In this document: positions 1 to 10,510 of the stretch, piece after piece
Position numbering within the stretch: position 1 is the stretch's first letter
Layout: every line of letters begins with the position of its first letter
Source of the DNA: Priapulus caudatus
Lineage: Eukaryota; Priapulida; Priapulimorpha; Priapulimorphida; Priapulidae
NCBI RefSeq assembly: GCF_000485595.1
Contig: NW_014577440.1
Span: forward strand, 183,166-210,774
Direction of reading: 5' to 3'
Length of the DNA stretch: 27,609 nt
The notes under the pieces: generated by a model
Told to the model about the DNA's origin: nothing
Seen by the model: only the letters and a program-made list of their open reading frames with translations
The model's database searches: none
Made by a program: the position numbers and the translations under genes

Positions 1-2690
1 TATACAGCCAATGAGCCTGGCCATGCAACTGGTCGATAAATGGTATGGTATAGGGTAAAGAAAGATAATAAACGATTCGCGCCCGCGCGCGCCGGCAGTT
101 GCGGCGGGTGCGGGTGGCAGTTATCTCGACTCGCCATTTGATAACCTCAAGAAAGGCATGCGCCCGGTATCGTTTCCAGGCTTTCTTTCGGCACCCACGG
201 CCGCCTGATCCCCGCCCGATCTGATATCCAGCGTGCCCGGCGCCGGGTCCGCGGCATCTTCATATCAGGATAGCGGAGTCGTTGAAGGACAAGCATCAGG
301 CCTGGCAACCTTCCCGCCTCGGCCAGCCCCGGCGTTTGGCGCTTGAGCCGACAACAGGCGGCGCGGTCTCGGTCTGAAAAGCAAGTGCTTTGGGCAGCAG
401 GGCCCGTCGCGATTTGCAAACGCAGCGTATCGCGGCGCAGAGTGAGTGACAAACTTTCAGCCGCGCAAGGGATACGGCGGGCCGCCGATTTTCGGTCATG
501 CGTCAATGCACCAAAGCGCTCTGGAATCAGCGGCGGATCAAGATCATGGGCCCATCTATTCTGCACGAAACACACCGCCTGCCAGGCCGCGCCGGTCGAT
601 AGTCGGCGCTCGACGCCAAGGTTGGCAATTGTTCGTGCCCGCGCGCCAGAACCTTTTCTGTTTTCATTCCCTGTCAGCAATGTCGATCAGATGCCCGGGC
701 CCCAAAATAGTTCACCGTGCGCAGGTGATGGTGCCGAGCAGGTCCTTGCGAAACGCTTCAGTTCATCAACAGGTGTCAGCCGGGGTTTCGCAAAAAAGCT
801 CCGCAATTGGCCGAGTCCAGCCTACAGGTTTCACGCGCAATAGGCCCAAAAGGGTGACACGGCGACATTTTCAGCGCGCTCGCCAGGGACCCAAAAGAGG
901 CATCAATACGCTCCCGTGATCGGCCATTGTCGCCGCTCTAGGGGGGCCAGCCCCTCGTCCAATCTGGGACGCGGCGAAGGCGAATGTCATCCGCGCCAAA
1001 AAGCGTCCAGTGTTGTCTGCGGCGGGCCCTCATGCACGGCCCAGAGCGCCACGCGATTTCCTGATAGTAGGACTCGATTCGATTTGGGCGAATCAAGCAT
1101 CGCGCCACCCATCGGATATCGGCTGTCCACACCGTCAATGCCAAAGGCCACGGTGGCAACCAGCTAATCAGCCATCCGTGCGTTGTTGAAGCGGGTTTTG
1201 AACAATCCGGCGTCTTCGGCTGCCGATGCCAGCCGAGAGTGATAATGAGCAGGCGTTGTGGGCCGCCATCCCGCAGGGCCTTGCCAGGGTTTCTGTCTTG
1301 GCGCGGGTGCACACTAGACAAATCCGCCGACTGGGCCCTTGCGGGCAATCGGTGCAAACTCCAGAATCTGGCGGCGCGGGCTGTCCTTTGCGGCAAAGGC
1401 GAAGATGGATATTGGGGGCGTGCAAACCGTGTAGAAAACTCTGGGCGGTGGCTGCCCGTCAAATCAGTTTTTCAACTTTCGTCGCGCAGTACTTCGGCAT
1501 CGCTGTGGGCGGTATAATAGGCCGCGAGTGCACATTCAAAGCGCGGCGCAAATCAACGCGATGGCGCAGATAATCCGGGCGAAAAAATCATGCCCGGCCA
1601 AATTGGCGAGACACAATGGGCTCGTCCGACGCTATCTAGCGACACGCCAAAATGCGCCGCAGCAATCCCCATGGCTGACCCCGTGCTGCCACCGCTCGGG
1701 GCGAATATAGAGCAGCTTCAGACGCACCATCTTCAAGGGCGCCTGCCAGACCTCTTCGGTTTCTTCTTCGGTGTTGCCGAGGTGAGCGCGCCATGCCTCA
1801 ACCGCGGCGGCCCGCAAGGCACGAACCTGATGCGCGCAATCAAGAGGCAATCAGCGGGGAAAATAACCAACCGCGTCCACCGTCCCGTCGCACCCCCATG
1901 CAGCGCGGGCAACTGGAATACACAAGCGATGTTGCGCACCAACCCGTGGCATGATGGCGTCAAGCACATTTCTGGCCTTCGAAACGCCGGTTTTACGATG
2001 TCTCCTGACCGGGGCGGAAGCGATCAAACCAAAGACGTCGGCGCAAAAAGCGTGGGCAGCGCTTGGCATGTGAGGGGTGCCTGTTATAGGATTTTGGACT
2101 TAGCTTTGCTCTTAGCAGAAGTCTTTTCCAACTGAAAGATTCGGCCATGAAGCAAAGTTGGTGGTCGCCATTTGAGTCAAGTAGAGAATGATGCCGGCAT
2201 TGATGTGCGGATCAGAATGAGTCGCGCAACGATAAAACAAGGCTGATCAGTGCTAACAAGCGGCGTCGCAATAGAGAATTCTTTTTATCAACGGTCTTGA
2301 CCATCCTGAGACCCGATGGGGAACCCTGAGAAATGGTCGTGCGGCTTCCATACAGCGTTCAAGTGACGCGATTAAGCAGTATGCAGACCCTGCCGCGACA
2401 AAAAAGGTTGGATGGGCAGGTTGAAGATTACTGACTGGAAAATTGACTACCAGGCTCATGATCACGTGGGCAATGATAAAAAAGCCACACGATATCCAAG
2501 AACGAGCATGCAAAGATCTGAAACCAGGACTGGCATGGGCACACTTTCCTTTGGTCAATCTGCCATGACCTACACGCGCAGCCTCAAAAGCCAAGCGGCA
2601 GTCCGACGGCGAGGTGGGTTGACGCTGGCTTAGTACCCGGCAACGACAAGGTGGGCGCTGAGAGCGCGCGCAATGTAGCGCCTGCCATCG
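1..2690. other. GC-rich block without an intact gene
   Basis: This stretch is clearly richer in G+C than the rest of the window; two 60-base lines counted by hand gave 67% (901-960) and 60% (1501-1560). No reading frame is convincing as a whole gene. On the minus strand one frame looks protein-like in pieces, for example FGIDGVDSRYPMGG around 1100-1145, EDAGLFKTRFNN around 1175-1215 and AAKDSPRRQILEFAPIA around 1345-1400. In that frame it is cut by stops at 1314-1316 (TAG), 1164-1166 (TAG) and 987-989 (TGA). Another minus-strand piece near 1740-1830 reads NTEEETEEVWQAPLKMVRLK. The style is that of a GC-rich bacterial genome, but I recognise no family. It could be decayed transferred DNA, an assembly chimera or unusual host sequence. 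Confidence 0.4.
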
Positions 2691-2696
2691 GCACGG

Positions 2697-2795
2697 GCCA
2701 AAGAGAAAAAGGAAAAGAAAAAAGAAAGGAATAAAAGAAAAAAAAGAAAGAAGGAAAAGAAGAAGAGATGAAAAAGAAACAAAGAAAGACAACAC
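2697..2795. repeat. A/G-rich low-complexity tract
   Basis: Almost pure purine sequence (GAAAA/GAAG-type) of about 100 bases on the plus strand. It marks the change from the GC-rich block on its left to ordinary-composition DNA on its right. Apparent Phe/Leu/Ser-rich open frames on the minus strand across it are low-complexity artefacts. Confidence 0.8.
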
Positions 2796-3247
2796 CCCCG
2801 GTCTGGAGATTAAGCGTATGGAAACATTGAAACACTATGTAACCAGAGATGAGGACCAAGTATAAAGCCAAGATGCCACACTTGAAACAGCTGATTACAC
2901 TCTCTGCTGCTTTCTCCCTGCAACCCTGCAGCCCAACGTCCTCCTTCTTACTTCTGACGCTTTGACCTTGTCTCTGCTGACTCTGGGGCTTCCAACTCTC
3001 ACCTCCTGTCTCATCTCACTCAGCTCCTTTCTGAGCATCCTCCTCACTCCTTCCATCTTCCCACCTTCGAAATTCTCCCTGATTATCGAGGATACTTTCG
3101 CGGCTTTTGTTTATGTTTGCCTGCACACCTCTTTTGTCACAAGGCTCCTTTCTCGCAACCTCAAGATGTACAATCTGAGGCACCCGTGGTAAAGACCTCA
3201 TCTCACATCTGAGCGATTCTCTCTTAGCCCAGTCACCAGCGCATGTC
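2796..3247. other. Unassigned sequence
   Basis: No gene was recognised here. A minus-strand frame around 2960-3080 gives a charged helix-like stretch (RENFEGGKMEGVRRMLRKEL), broken on both sides. It may be part of the degenerate mobile element that continues to the right, but nothing diagnostic is visible. Confidence 0.3.
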
Positions 3248-4210
3248 TCATGGTCTATCCACTAGGTCCTTGCGTCTGTTAGTGTAGCCAGCCTCCATTA
3301 CCCTCTGCCGGTAACTCATCACCTCAGGATGAAGTCGATGGGTGATTCGTTGGTCCTTGGACCGCTGAGCACAGGCTCTGGTAGAGCTCCGGCCGTCCTC
3401 TACTTGGTAATGGCTGGCTAAAATGGCATTACCTCCCATTAGCGCGATGTCTCCTCCGCCCCCAAATAGCCTTGACTGTAACTTCGGCGCTATTGCCCTT
3501 AAACGCCCTGGACTAATTCCCTCTCCGTTACCCCTCTCTCTCGGCCCTGTCGAGGCTGATGCTGTACTGACGGCATATGAGAGAGTCGCTAGGGTCACCC
3601 AGCTCACCAATTTTACCCACAATGACAAAGTCCTCTTGAGGGTCACCGACTCCGGACCGCGGGCTGCACCTCGCAGCTGTCTCTCCATAGCTGCGTTAGC
3701 ATGTTGATATGTTCCAGCAGCTGAGTCTCCACCACACGTTGCAGGTCCATGGTAGGTTGTACAGAGGAGGCGGCGGACTGGCTGTTCCTGTACCGCAACA
3801 GCGCATCCTGTTCCGCGTTCGACATGCTGTTATTCTAATTCAGGGGCCCCACTTGCGGCGCAATGTTACCGGTACTTTAAATGTGTCTTATCACTATTAT
3901 CAGTACAAATACCAGTACCTCGGGGTTCAGGCCCCTGTCTAGTGGTTGCGAAACGCTCACCCAAGTATTTCCAATAACAGCAACACTCCAAATGCAGTTA
4001 ACAACTTATATATCCTTCCAAACACACATTGATTTGCCAAACACGATTTCTCTCCTTCTCCCGCGTCACTTTCTCCCTCACAACACGCACGCCAGCGCCA
4101 TCTATCGTTGCATAAACTATCAACGAACAACTCTACATAACAATATAACTAACCGCTACATTGTACTTGTTTTTAGCTCATTTCATCAAGCAAGTCGGAA
4201 ATGTAACTAC
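3248..4210 (-). mobile_element. Possible 5' end of a degenerate LTR retroelement
   Basis: Read on the minus strand, the segment near 3850-3880 has the layout of an LTR end followed by a primer binding site and a gag start: GGTAACA, then TTGCGCCGCAAGTGGGGC, then an ATG at 3823-3825. The second string resembles the common TTGGCGCCG-type primer binding site with one base missing. The ATG opens a 60-aa frame (MSNAEQDALLRYRN...). A second, out-of-frame 146-aa reading follows at 3248-3688, as expected for a decayed gag. The LTR would be about 3876-4210, starting with TGTAGTTAC on the minus strand. No reverse transcriptase and no second LTR are visible. The call rests on layout only and may be wrong. 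Confidence 0.3.
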
Positions 4211-4450
4211 ATCGATGCATGATTTATTATTAGACATTACTGTTATTTAATATACACACATGCCAAACATTGATAAATGGCAGAGGTCTGAGGTGGGGGG
4301 GGGCAAATTAGCCCCTCCCCACTATGCAAGACACGTTTGGCAATGATTGATCATGCCTACATACACGCTTCGCACTACGAGTGAGAGGCGACAACGCCTA
4401 GACCGAGGCCTGCAGTCTCTCATCGCACGAGTCGTCGTGAATTTCACGTA

Positions 4451-4729
<279 letters not shown>

Positions 4730-4835
4730 TTATTTTCAGATCTGTCAAAAATTACTTGCAATCTATGAGCCGTTTAAGGTCTCTTTTTGGTTCAGTGCAT
4801 ATCATTTACCAGGAGTGTATAATATAATGAGATCT

Positions 4836-4864
4836 ATATATATAAATAGATAGATAGATAGGGT
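4836..4864. repeat. TA/GATA microsatellite
   Basis: Short TATA then GATA repeats directly beside the left LTR of the gypsy element. The retroelement boundary lies immediately after this tract, which makes the missing target-site duplication on this side harder to judge. Confidence 0.7.
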
Positions 4865-4865
4865 A

Positions 4866-5068
4866 TGTCATATAGTGTCGGTAGTCGAGGAATGCTGTAG
4901 ACGATGATATTTATTTAGACTGTTTACATCATGGCTCAAGCCAAGCCGCGGAATGCACTACTTCCATCTGATGTATCACTACGCTACTATTGCATTTATG
5001 TAAAGCGTCGCTGTGACAATACGCATACGAATGTAGTTCATCTGTGAGACTGAACTAATGATATCACA
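4866..5068 (-). repeat. 3' LTR of the gypsy element
   Basis: 203 bp, bounded by TG and CA. Read with the element it starts TGTGATATCA and ends CTATATGACA. It carries an AATAAA (complement of TTTATT near 4910-4915) that could be the polyadenylation signal. It matches the right-hand copy except near 4949-4955 and at one site near 4979. Confidence 0.95.
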
Positions 5069-5080
5069 TCCCTCTTTCTT
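5069..5080 (-). other. Polypurine tract (PPT)
   Basis: On the minus strand AAGAAAGAGGGA lies directly before the 3' LTR. This is the normal position and composition for the plus-strand primer of an LTR retrotransposon. It confirms the element's orientation and the inner LTR edge. Confidence 0.85.
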
Positions 5081-5334
5081 AGAGAAGAAAACATTACTGT
5101 GAGGTATGATGAATACAATCAAGGCTTTTGAAAGAAATACGTGAATAACCTTTACACTTGTAGTATTATACTGAAACTACTATCTACGTAAGCTTCGCTG
5201 GATGGGCATGTTTTCCATTACAATTCTTTGGAAATATATAACTGGATAAATCACTGAATGACACATCTGCTGTCATAAACAAATAAAACATTTTCCACCC
5301 ATTTATGATTTGTGATTCGTTTCACATTTTGCAG

Positions 5335-7029
5335 TTACAGGTCAAGCCTCCTGGGAGACTTAATCGGTCTACCTGCCCGAGTACGGTAACTGGTGTCACT
5401 GTCACTTGGAGGGATGTCAGGCTCTTTGAACCGGACATGTTTTGGAGATCTCACTTCCGCTGTTGGTTCACGGGTTTCAGGACCGGCCGAATCTGACGGG
5501 ATGTGGAACTGCTCTGGAGTCTCCCGGATGTGACGGCGGTTCCTTCTGAGTGTAGATCCGTTCGTTGTTTTGATCTCGTATGACCGTGGAGCTGTAAGCT
5601 TCTCTGTGACAACTGCTGGCTGCCATTTACTGGTGCTTTCCTCTTGTATACGAACAAACTGACCCGGTGTCAGGGGTGCCAGACTTCCTCCTGACTTTTG
5701 GTCATGGTATTGTTTCTGCAGGACTTGCCTGTCTTGCAGTCTCTGCATGATCATGTCTCTCTCTGTTGCTCTGTTCGGAATCTTGGTGGGAAGATTCGCT
5801 CGCATCTTGCGATTGTTCAACATCTCTGCTGGGGATGGCAGATGACTGTCGACTGGGGTTGTCCGAAGTATGAGTAATGCCATCTCTGGGTCAACTTTGG
5901 CGATCGTTGCTTTCGTCAGCGTGTTTTTGGCAGTTTGCACCTGGCGCTCAATGAAACCGTTGGACTGTGGGAATCTAGGGCTGGATGTAGTGTGTCGAAA
6001 TTCCCACTTTTCTGCGAACTGCTTAAACACATAGCTGTCGTACTGGGGGCCATTGTCGCTCACGACAGTGTCTGGCACTCCCTGTTCCGCAAAGATCCGT
6101 TTCATCATGCCGACTATGATGTCACTCGTTGCCCTCCCTCGGATTTTCCTAACGATGGGGAATTTCGAGTAGTAGTCGCACACGATGAAGTACTCATCCC
6201 CGTTGAGGTGAAATAAGTCAGTTCCAACAGTCTCCCAGGGCCTGGTAGGTATCTCATGTTGTAGCAATGGTTCAGGTCTCTGGGCCTTCTGCTGCTGTTG
6301 GCAAATATCACACCTTTGGATCAGGTCTTCGATATCCCCGTTTATATTGCGCCAAAATACACATGTGCGTGCACGAAGTTTCGTCTTCTCCATACCCTGG
6401 TGTGATTCATGCAGTTTTGTGAGGATGTAGTCGTGCATGGACTCTGGGATGATTGCTCGTTCACCTTTCATGATGATTCCATCTTGTACCGTCAGTTCAT
6501 CCCTGTAGGACCAATATGGCCGCACTGCGTGTGGCAACTGCACCCGTCGCTCCGGCCATCCTTGCATGATGACCTCCTGCAACTCACGCAGCTCTCTATC
6601 TGCCACTGTCGTCTCACGCAACTCGTCCCGTTTCTGAGCCGAGAATTGGACGAGGTCGACTCTGACGTCCAAGTCAATAGCTCTGCTTTCCTTTCCAGGC
6701 GTACGGGAAAGGGCATCTGCTAGCATAACTTCTTTTCCAGGTTTGTATTGGATTGTCAAGTCGTAATGCTGAATGCGAAGGAGCATGCGCTGCAGTCTTT
6801 GTGGTGCAGCTGAGATGTTCTTCAGGTGAATCATCTCCAGCGGTTTGTGGTCAGATTCCACAAGGAAGTGTTTGCCATACAGGTACGTATGGAATTTCTC
6901 GCAGCCATAGACTACGGCGAGTAATTCACGTTCAATGTTCGCATAACGTTGTTCACAGTCACTAAGCGATTTGGACGAGAATGCGATAGGCTTGCCATCT
7001 TGTATAAGGACGGCCCCCAAGCCTCTGCG
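5335..7029 (-). CDS. pol, distal part: RNase H and integrase
   Basis: This continues the gag-pol frame beyond the TGA at 7030-7032 and ends at TAA (5335-5337). RNase H comes first: GAVLIQDG, then NIERELLAVVYG and ESDHKPLE carry the acidic residues. The integrase follows with an N-terminal zinc region (HESHQG ... CDICQQ) and a catalytic core with D in VGTDLF, D in VSDNGPQ and E in NGFIERQ. The last two are 35 residues apart, giving DD35E. The C-terminal part (GQFVRIQEES ... WQPAVV) is typical of Ty3/gypsy integrases, and the tail is basic (RTRAGRPIKSPRR). There is no ATG of its own at the start, so it is probably expressed only by reading through the stop, if at all. Confidence 0.92.
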   Translation of the reverse strand, partial: RRGLGAVLIQDGKPIAFSSKSLSDCEQRYANIERELLAVVYGCEKFHTYLYGKHFLVESDHKPLEMIHLKNISAAPQRLQRMLLRIQHYDLTIQYKPGKEVMLADALSRTPGKESRAIDLDVRVDLVQFSAQKRDELRETTVADRELRELQEVIMQGWPERRVQLPHAVRPYWSYRDELTVQDGIIMKGERAIIPESMHDYILTKLHESHQGMEKTKLRARTCVFWRNINGDIEDLIQRCDICQQQQKAQRPEPLLQHEIPTRPWETVGTDLFHLNGDEYFIVCDYYSKFPIVRKIRGRATSDIIVGMMKRIFAEQGVPDTVVSDNGPQYDSYVFKQFAEKWEFRHTTSSPRFPQSNGFIERQVQTAKNTLTKATIAKVDPEMALLILRTTPVDSHLPSPAEMLNNRKMRANLPTKIPNRATERDMIMQRLQDRQVLQKQYHDQKSGGSLAPLTPGQFVRIQEESTSKWQPAVVTEKLTAPRSYEIKTTNGSTLRRNRRHIRETPEQFHIPSDSAGPETREPTAEVRSPKHVRFKEPDIPPSDSDTSYRTRAGRPIKSPRRLDL

Positions 7030-9387
7030 TCAAGCATCCACTTGGAGTACAGATGGTTTTCCAGGGTCAAAGTAGCTGAGGGTAACCTCACGACAAATGA
7101 GACTTTTGACTTTGTCGAAGCTGGCTTGATGTGACCCTGTCCATCTGAAGGTCGATCCTTTCTTGAGGAGTTCTCTCAATGGTGCTGTGTGCTGTGAGAG
7201 ATGTGGAAGGAAAGGCGACATGTATGTCGCGATGCCTAGGAATTCCATCAGTTGCGTTGCATCAGCTGGTGCAGGCATATGCTGTATGTCCTCGACCTTG
7301 TTGGGGTCAGGTTGGACTCCCTGGGCACTGTACACAAGACCAAAGAATATTATACTTGGCCTGTTGATTTCACACTTGTCCAGGTTGAAGACAAGACCGT
7401 GTTCACGTGCGACCTTGAACAGGTTATGTACGTTCTTGTCGTGTTCCTTCTGGTCTCTTCCAACCACTGCTACGTCGTCGGCAATGCCAACAGTTCCTGG
7501 GCAGCTTTCAAGGATTCCATCCATTTTCTGTTGGAATAAATCCTGGTTCAGTGAGAGTCCAAATGGTAGACGTCGAAAACAGTATCTCCCGAATGGACTG
7601 TTAAACGTTGTCAGCAGGCTAGACTCGTCATCTAGTGATATGGACCAGTATCCATGTCGAGCGTCCAATTTTGAAAAAACTGTAGCTCCCGTGAACTTGT
7701 GTGTTATCTCTTCCAAGGTGGGGGTTTTATAGTGAGGGCGTTTGATCGCCTTATTCAGGTCCTTGGGGTCGAGACACACACGTAGTCGGCCATTCTGTTT
7801 ACGTGCGTATACCAAGCTGGAAACCCAATCGGTAGGTTCAGTGACACGATCGATCACCCCTAGTTTCTCCATTTCATCCAGTTCGTCTTTGATGTCATCC
7901 TTCAAGTGTATTGGACACTTCCTAGGTGCATGGACAACTGGCGGCACAGAGGTGTCGATGGTGATATGTGCTCTGCCTTTGAAGCTTCCTATGCCATCGA
8001 AACGGTCAGGATATATCTTCAGTAAGTCTTCCTTACTGCTGATCGGCTCCAATCTGGACGTGCTTGGCTGCCTGTTGATAGTGCAATTCAGTTGCACGAG
8101 TTGTAGGTTAGTGCATGTGGGAAGTCCTAATATTGCAGGTCCCTGTGTATCAGACACGTAGAATTCAGCCTTGTTTGTCATCCCTTGGTAAGAGCATGGT
8201 ATGTTGATAACACCGTACTGTGGAATTCTGGTTCCATTGTATGCACTAAGTATGGTGTTTCTCTGTGTTGTGGCGTTCTGTCTAGGATAGCCTTGTGCGT
8301 CAAGCTTCTCAGGGTACATTCTTCTAAATATACGTAAAGGCAAGATATTGCTTTGTGCACCGGTGTCGACCTTTGCCTTCAGTGTCACCGGTGTGCTTGG
8401 TTTATTTTCCAACACAATGTCAATGGTTGCGAAAACTTCATCTCGTGTACCATTATTGCCACTTATGCTCTCGACGTGTAACGACTCAAATTTGAGAGAT
8501 TCCAGGTCACTCTCTATAGCTATGACGTCTTCTTGGCGTCTTGAATGGCGTCTGCTGTTTGAAGGGTGGCGCCCCCTGCTGGGAGACCTTGGCCTGTCCC
8601 TTCCGCTTCGAGGTCGTGACCTTGGCCTAGACTGCTTGTAGCGAGGCTTTGAATTCTGCGATAAGCACTCGGACTGCCAGTGGTTATACTTGCCACACGC
8701 ATCGCATATGGCACCAAAGGCAGGGCATTTCTCCCGAGGTGTCGGGGGATGATTGCCGCCACAGCAGTAACATCGTTTATAATATTTGTGACTCTGTACA
8801 CTGCGTTTCACTGTGTTAACTTGTGCTTCACTCGACATTTGCAACTCCTTCATGTGCTGATCAGTAGCTTCCTTGGTACGCGCTATGTTCACTGCTTGGT
8901 CAAGGGTGAGCTTTTCGTCTGCCCCTAACAGTGTTTCTTGTATTTTCTTATGGCGCGTTCCGATGATCAGCTGTTCTATGAGACGTTGCGACGTTTCAGT
9001 GTCGCCATTGAATTTACACTTTTGTGCCTGGAGTTTGCACCGTGTCATGAACTCATCGATTGATTCGGATGTTGACTGCCTGAACTTCTGTAAGTTGAAC
9101 CTATGGAGACGGAAGTTTGACCGTGGCTCCAAATGTTCCTCAAATTTCTGCCAGATTTTATCAGGGTCGTTCTTCTCTTCATCCGTGAGCGTCCAGCTAT
9201 TAAATATGCGTAAACCTTCTTGGCCTACCCACAGGAGAATGTACGTTAATTTTTCTTCCTTAGTCTTCTCTTTAAATGGACCGCTGAATATCAAGTTACA
9301 AAACTGCTTGAAAGCACGAAATGTACTCACAATGTCTGCATTGCTCCACTCCATGTGTGGGGGGTTTATACCCGACAAGTCAGTCAT
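7030..9387 (-). CDS. gag-pol, proximal part: Gag, protease, reverse transcriptase
   Basis: 785 codons from ATG (MTDLSGINPPHMEW) to a TGA. Residues 1-200 are Gag capsid-like. Around 206-241 are two cysteine-histidine knuckles: the first is irregular (CYCCGGNH...C) and the second is a standard CX2CX4HX4C (CDACGKYNHWQSEC). An Arg/Ser-rich stretch follows (250-285). The aspartic protease has VDTGAQSNILPL at about 340-351. Reverse transcriptase spans about 480-740: first catalytic Asp in FSKLDARHGYWS (about 575), LPFGL near 608, and the YxDD-box variant IADDV near 635. The frame stops right after LQVDA, where reverse transcriptase meets RNase H. Gag and pol share one frame, so no frameshift is needed. 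Confidence 0.93.
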   Translation of the reverse strand: MTDLSGINPPHMEWSNADIVSTFRAFKQFCNLIFSGPFKEKTKEEKLTYILLWVGQEGLRIFNSWTLTDEEKNDPDKIWQKFEEHLEPRSNFRLHRFNLQKFRQSTSESIDEFMTRCKLQAQKCKFNGDTETSQRLIEQLIIGTRHKKIQETLLGADEKLTLDQAVNIARTKEATDQHMKELQMSSEAQVNTVKRSVQSHKYYKRCYCCGGNHPPTPREKCPAFGAICDACGKYNHWQSECLSQNSKPRYKQSRPRSRPRSGRDRPRSPSRGRHPSNSRRHSRRQEDVIAIESDLESLKFESLHVESISGNNGTRDEVFATIDIVLENKPSTPVTLKAKVDTGAQSNILPLRIFRRMYPEKLDAQGYPRQNATTQRNTILSAYNGTRIPQYGVINIPCSYQGMTNKAEFYVSDTQGPAILGLPTCTNLQLVQLNCTINRQPSTSRLEPISSKEDLLKIYPDRFDGIGSFKGRAHITIDTSVPPVVHAPRKCPIHLKDDIKDELDEMEKLGVIDRVTEPTDWVSSLVYARKQNGRLRVCLDPKDLNKAIKRPHYKTPTLEEITHKFTGATVFSKLDARHGYWSISLDDESSLLTTFNSPFGRYCFRRLPFGLSLNQDLFQQKMDGILESCPGTVGIADDVAVVGRDQKEHDKNVHNLFKVAREHGLVFNLDKCEINRPSIIFFGLVYSAQGVQPDPNKVEDIQHMPAPADATQLMEFLGIATYMSPFLPHLSQHTAPLRELLKKGSTFRWTGSHQASFDKVKSLICREVTLSYFDPGKPSVLQVDA

Positions 9388-9918
9388 GATTGTACTGTAA
9401 TGACACGTATGTGTATAACGCTCACAGTCACAGTACAGTGAAGATAGGTATCACCAGTGTTCTTGAATCTTGACCGGTTAGTTGTCGTTAACCGAACGAT
9501 GAATATCGATCAGTGCGTGTAGTATACACTGACTGGTACAGTCGTGTGCCACTGTGTGTATTCACGGTATGCATTGTAGGTCTACTCGACGACTGTGTAG
9601 GCTGGTTGCGCACATAGCCGGAATACGCATTGCCACTTGAATGCAGAAACGGATTTCATATGAAACTTGCACGTAACACAACCGTCATTTGCACAAACAT
9701 CGTTGCGCCTAGCGTGATTTCGACATTGTTGCAGCAAACAGTCATTGGCGCTCATTATAACGCATGTACAGCATAGCTTGCCTTTGTCCGTCGTGTGCTG
9801 GCGAAGAGCGCATCGATCCGGTCGGTACAGGAGAAGTAAGAATTCTCCGTCGTGTGTTGGCGTACGGTGACGAAATGTTGCAATAACGTCTACCAGTTCA
9901 TCATTTACGGAAATATCG
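9388..9918 (-). other. 5' leader of the gypsy element
   Basis: Untranslated leader between PBS and the gag ATG. It holds a 16-base direct repeat with one mismatch (CCGTCGTGTGCTGGCG at 9788-9803 and CCGTCGTGTGTTGGCG at 9847-9862 on the plus strand), spaced 59 bases apart. Its role is unknown; packaging or dimerisation signals would be expected in this area. No coding frame is recognised. Confidence 0.6.
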
Positions 9919-9936
9919 TACTTTCCGCTGCCACCA
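9919..9936 (-). other. Primer binding site (PBS)
   Basis: On the minus strand TGGTGGCAGCGGAAAGTA abuts the inner end of the 5' LTR. The leading TGG fits pairing with a tRNA CCA end. I cannot say which tRNA it matches. Confidence 0.7.
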
Positions 9937-10139
9937 TGTCATATAGTGTCGGTAGTCGAGGAATGCTGTAGACGATGATATTTATTTAGACTGTTTACAT
10001 CATGGCTCAAGCCAAGCGCGGGAATGCACTACTTCCATCTGATGTATCTCTACGCTACTATTGCATTTATGTAAAGCGTCGCTGTGACAATACGCATACG
10101 AATGTAGTTCATCTGTGAGACTGAACTAATGATATCACA
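9937..10139 (-). repeat. 5' LTR of the gypsy element
   Basis: 203-bp partner of the LTR at 4866-5068, with the same ends (TG...CA). Differences are a short block (AAGCCGCGG against AAGCGCGGG) and one A/T change, about 98% identity. Being upstream in element orientation, it should hold the promoter. Confidence 0.95.
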
Positions 10140-10510
10140 CTACTCACTCTGAGTTCAGAGTTTCAGTTCAGATGCTACGATCTCAGAATGCATTGTACCA
10201 TTCCAAAGCTATGCATTTTCTGATTCAATACAAAAATTTCTTAATTTCAATGTGCATGGTTGCGCGCCAAGCATTCACTAGACAATATCCAGTGGACACA
10301 TACCCCACTCGCTGGCCTGTCTCTATCTATACTATATATGGAATTTCTTTTATTCGTGGTACGATCTCACAATGTATAGCTGCACGTGGGGAGCTCAAGA
10401 GTTCGATACGCCAGGAATCTCTACATATTTCCACCAGAGAATAACACGAAAAACATTGTTTATCAAGAGGCTTTCAAATGAAAAGTCCCATTCGTACATG
10501 CTGTTATATA
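10140..10510. other. Intergenic, nothing recognised
   Basis: AT-rich sequence between the gypsy element and the assembly gap. Short open frames are present but have no recognisable content. Confidence 0.4.

Larger units (their letters stand above)
4866..10139 (-). mobile_element. Ty3/gypsy LTR retrotransposon, nearly complete
   Basis: A 5274-bp element on the minus strand with two 203-bp LTRs, PBS, a leader of about 530 bp, a single gag-pol frame (9387 to 5335), a short 3' untranslated part and a PPT. Domain order is gag, CCHC knuckles, protease, reverse transcriptase, RNase H, integrase, which is the Ty3/gypsy (Metaviridae) order. There is no env-like frame. The two LTRs differ at only about four positions, so insertion was recent. 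The gag-pol frame carries one TGA (7030-7032), so this copy probably cannot make the full polyprotein by ordinary translation. No target-site duplication is visible: the flanks are GGGTA on the left and CTACT on the right. Confidence 0.95.

Noticed and set aside
147-680. 177-codon minus-strand frame at the left end
   Set aside because: The residue pattern is Arg/Pro/Ala-rich without domains, and overlapping frames of similar length exist on the other strand, as expected for GC-rich non-coding sequence.
2253-2871. Minus-strand frames rich in Phe/Leu/Ser
   Set aside because: The hydrophobic part is a translation of the A/G-rich tract at 2697-2795, not a membrane protein.
5305-9400. Plus-strand open frames across the retrotransposon
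   Set aside because: They are antisense shadows of the minus-strand gag-pol frame.
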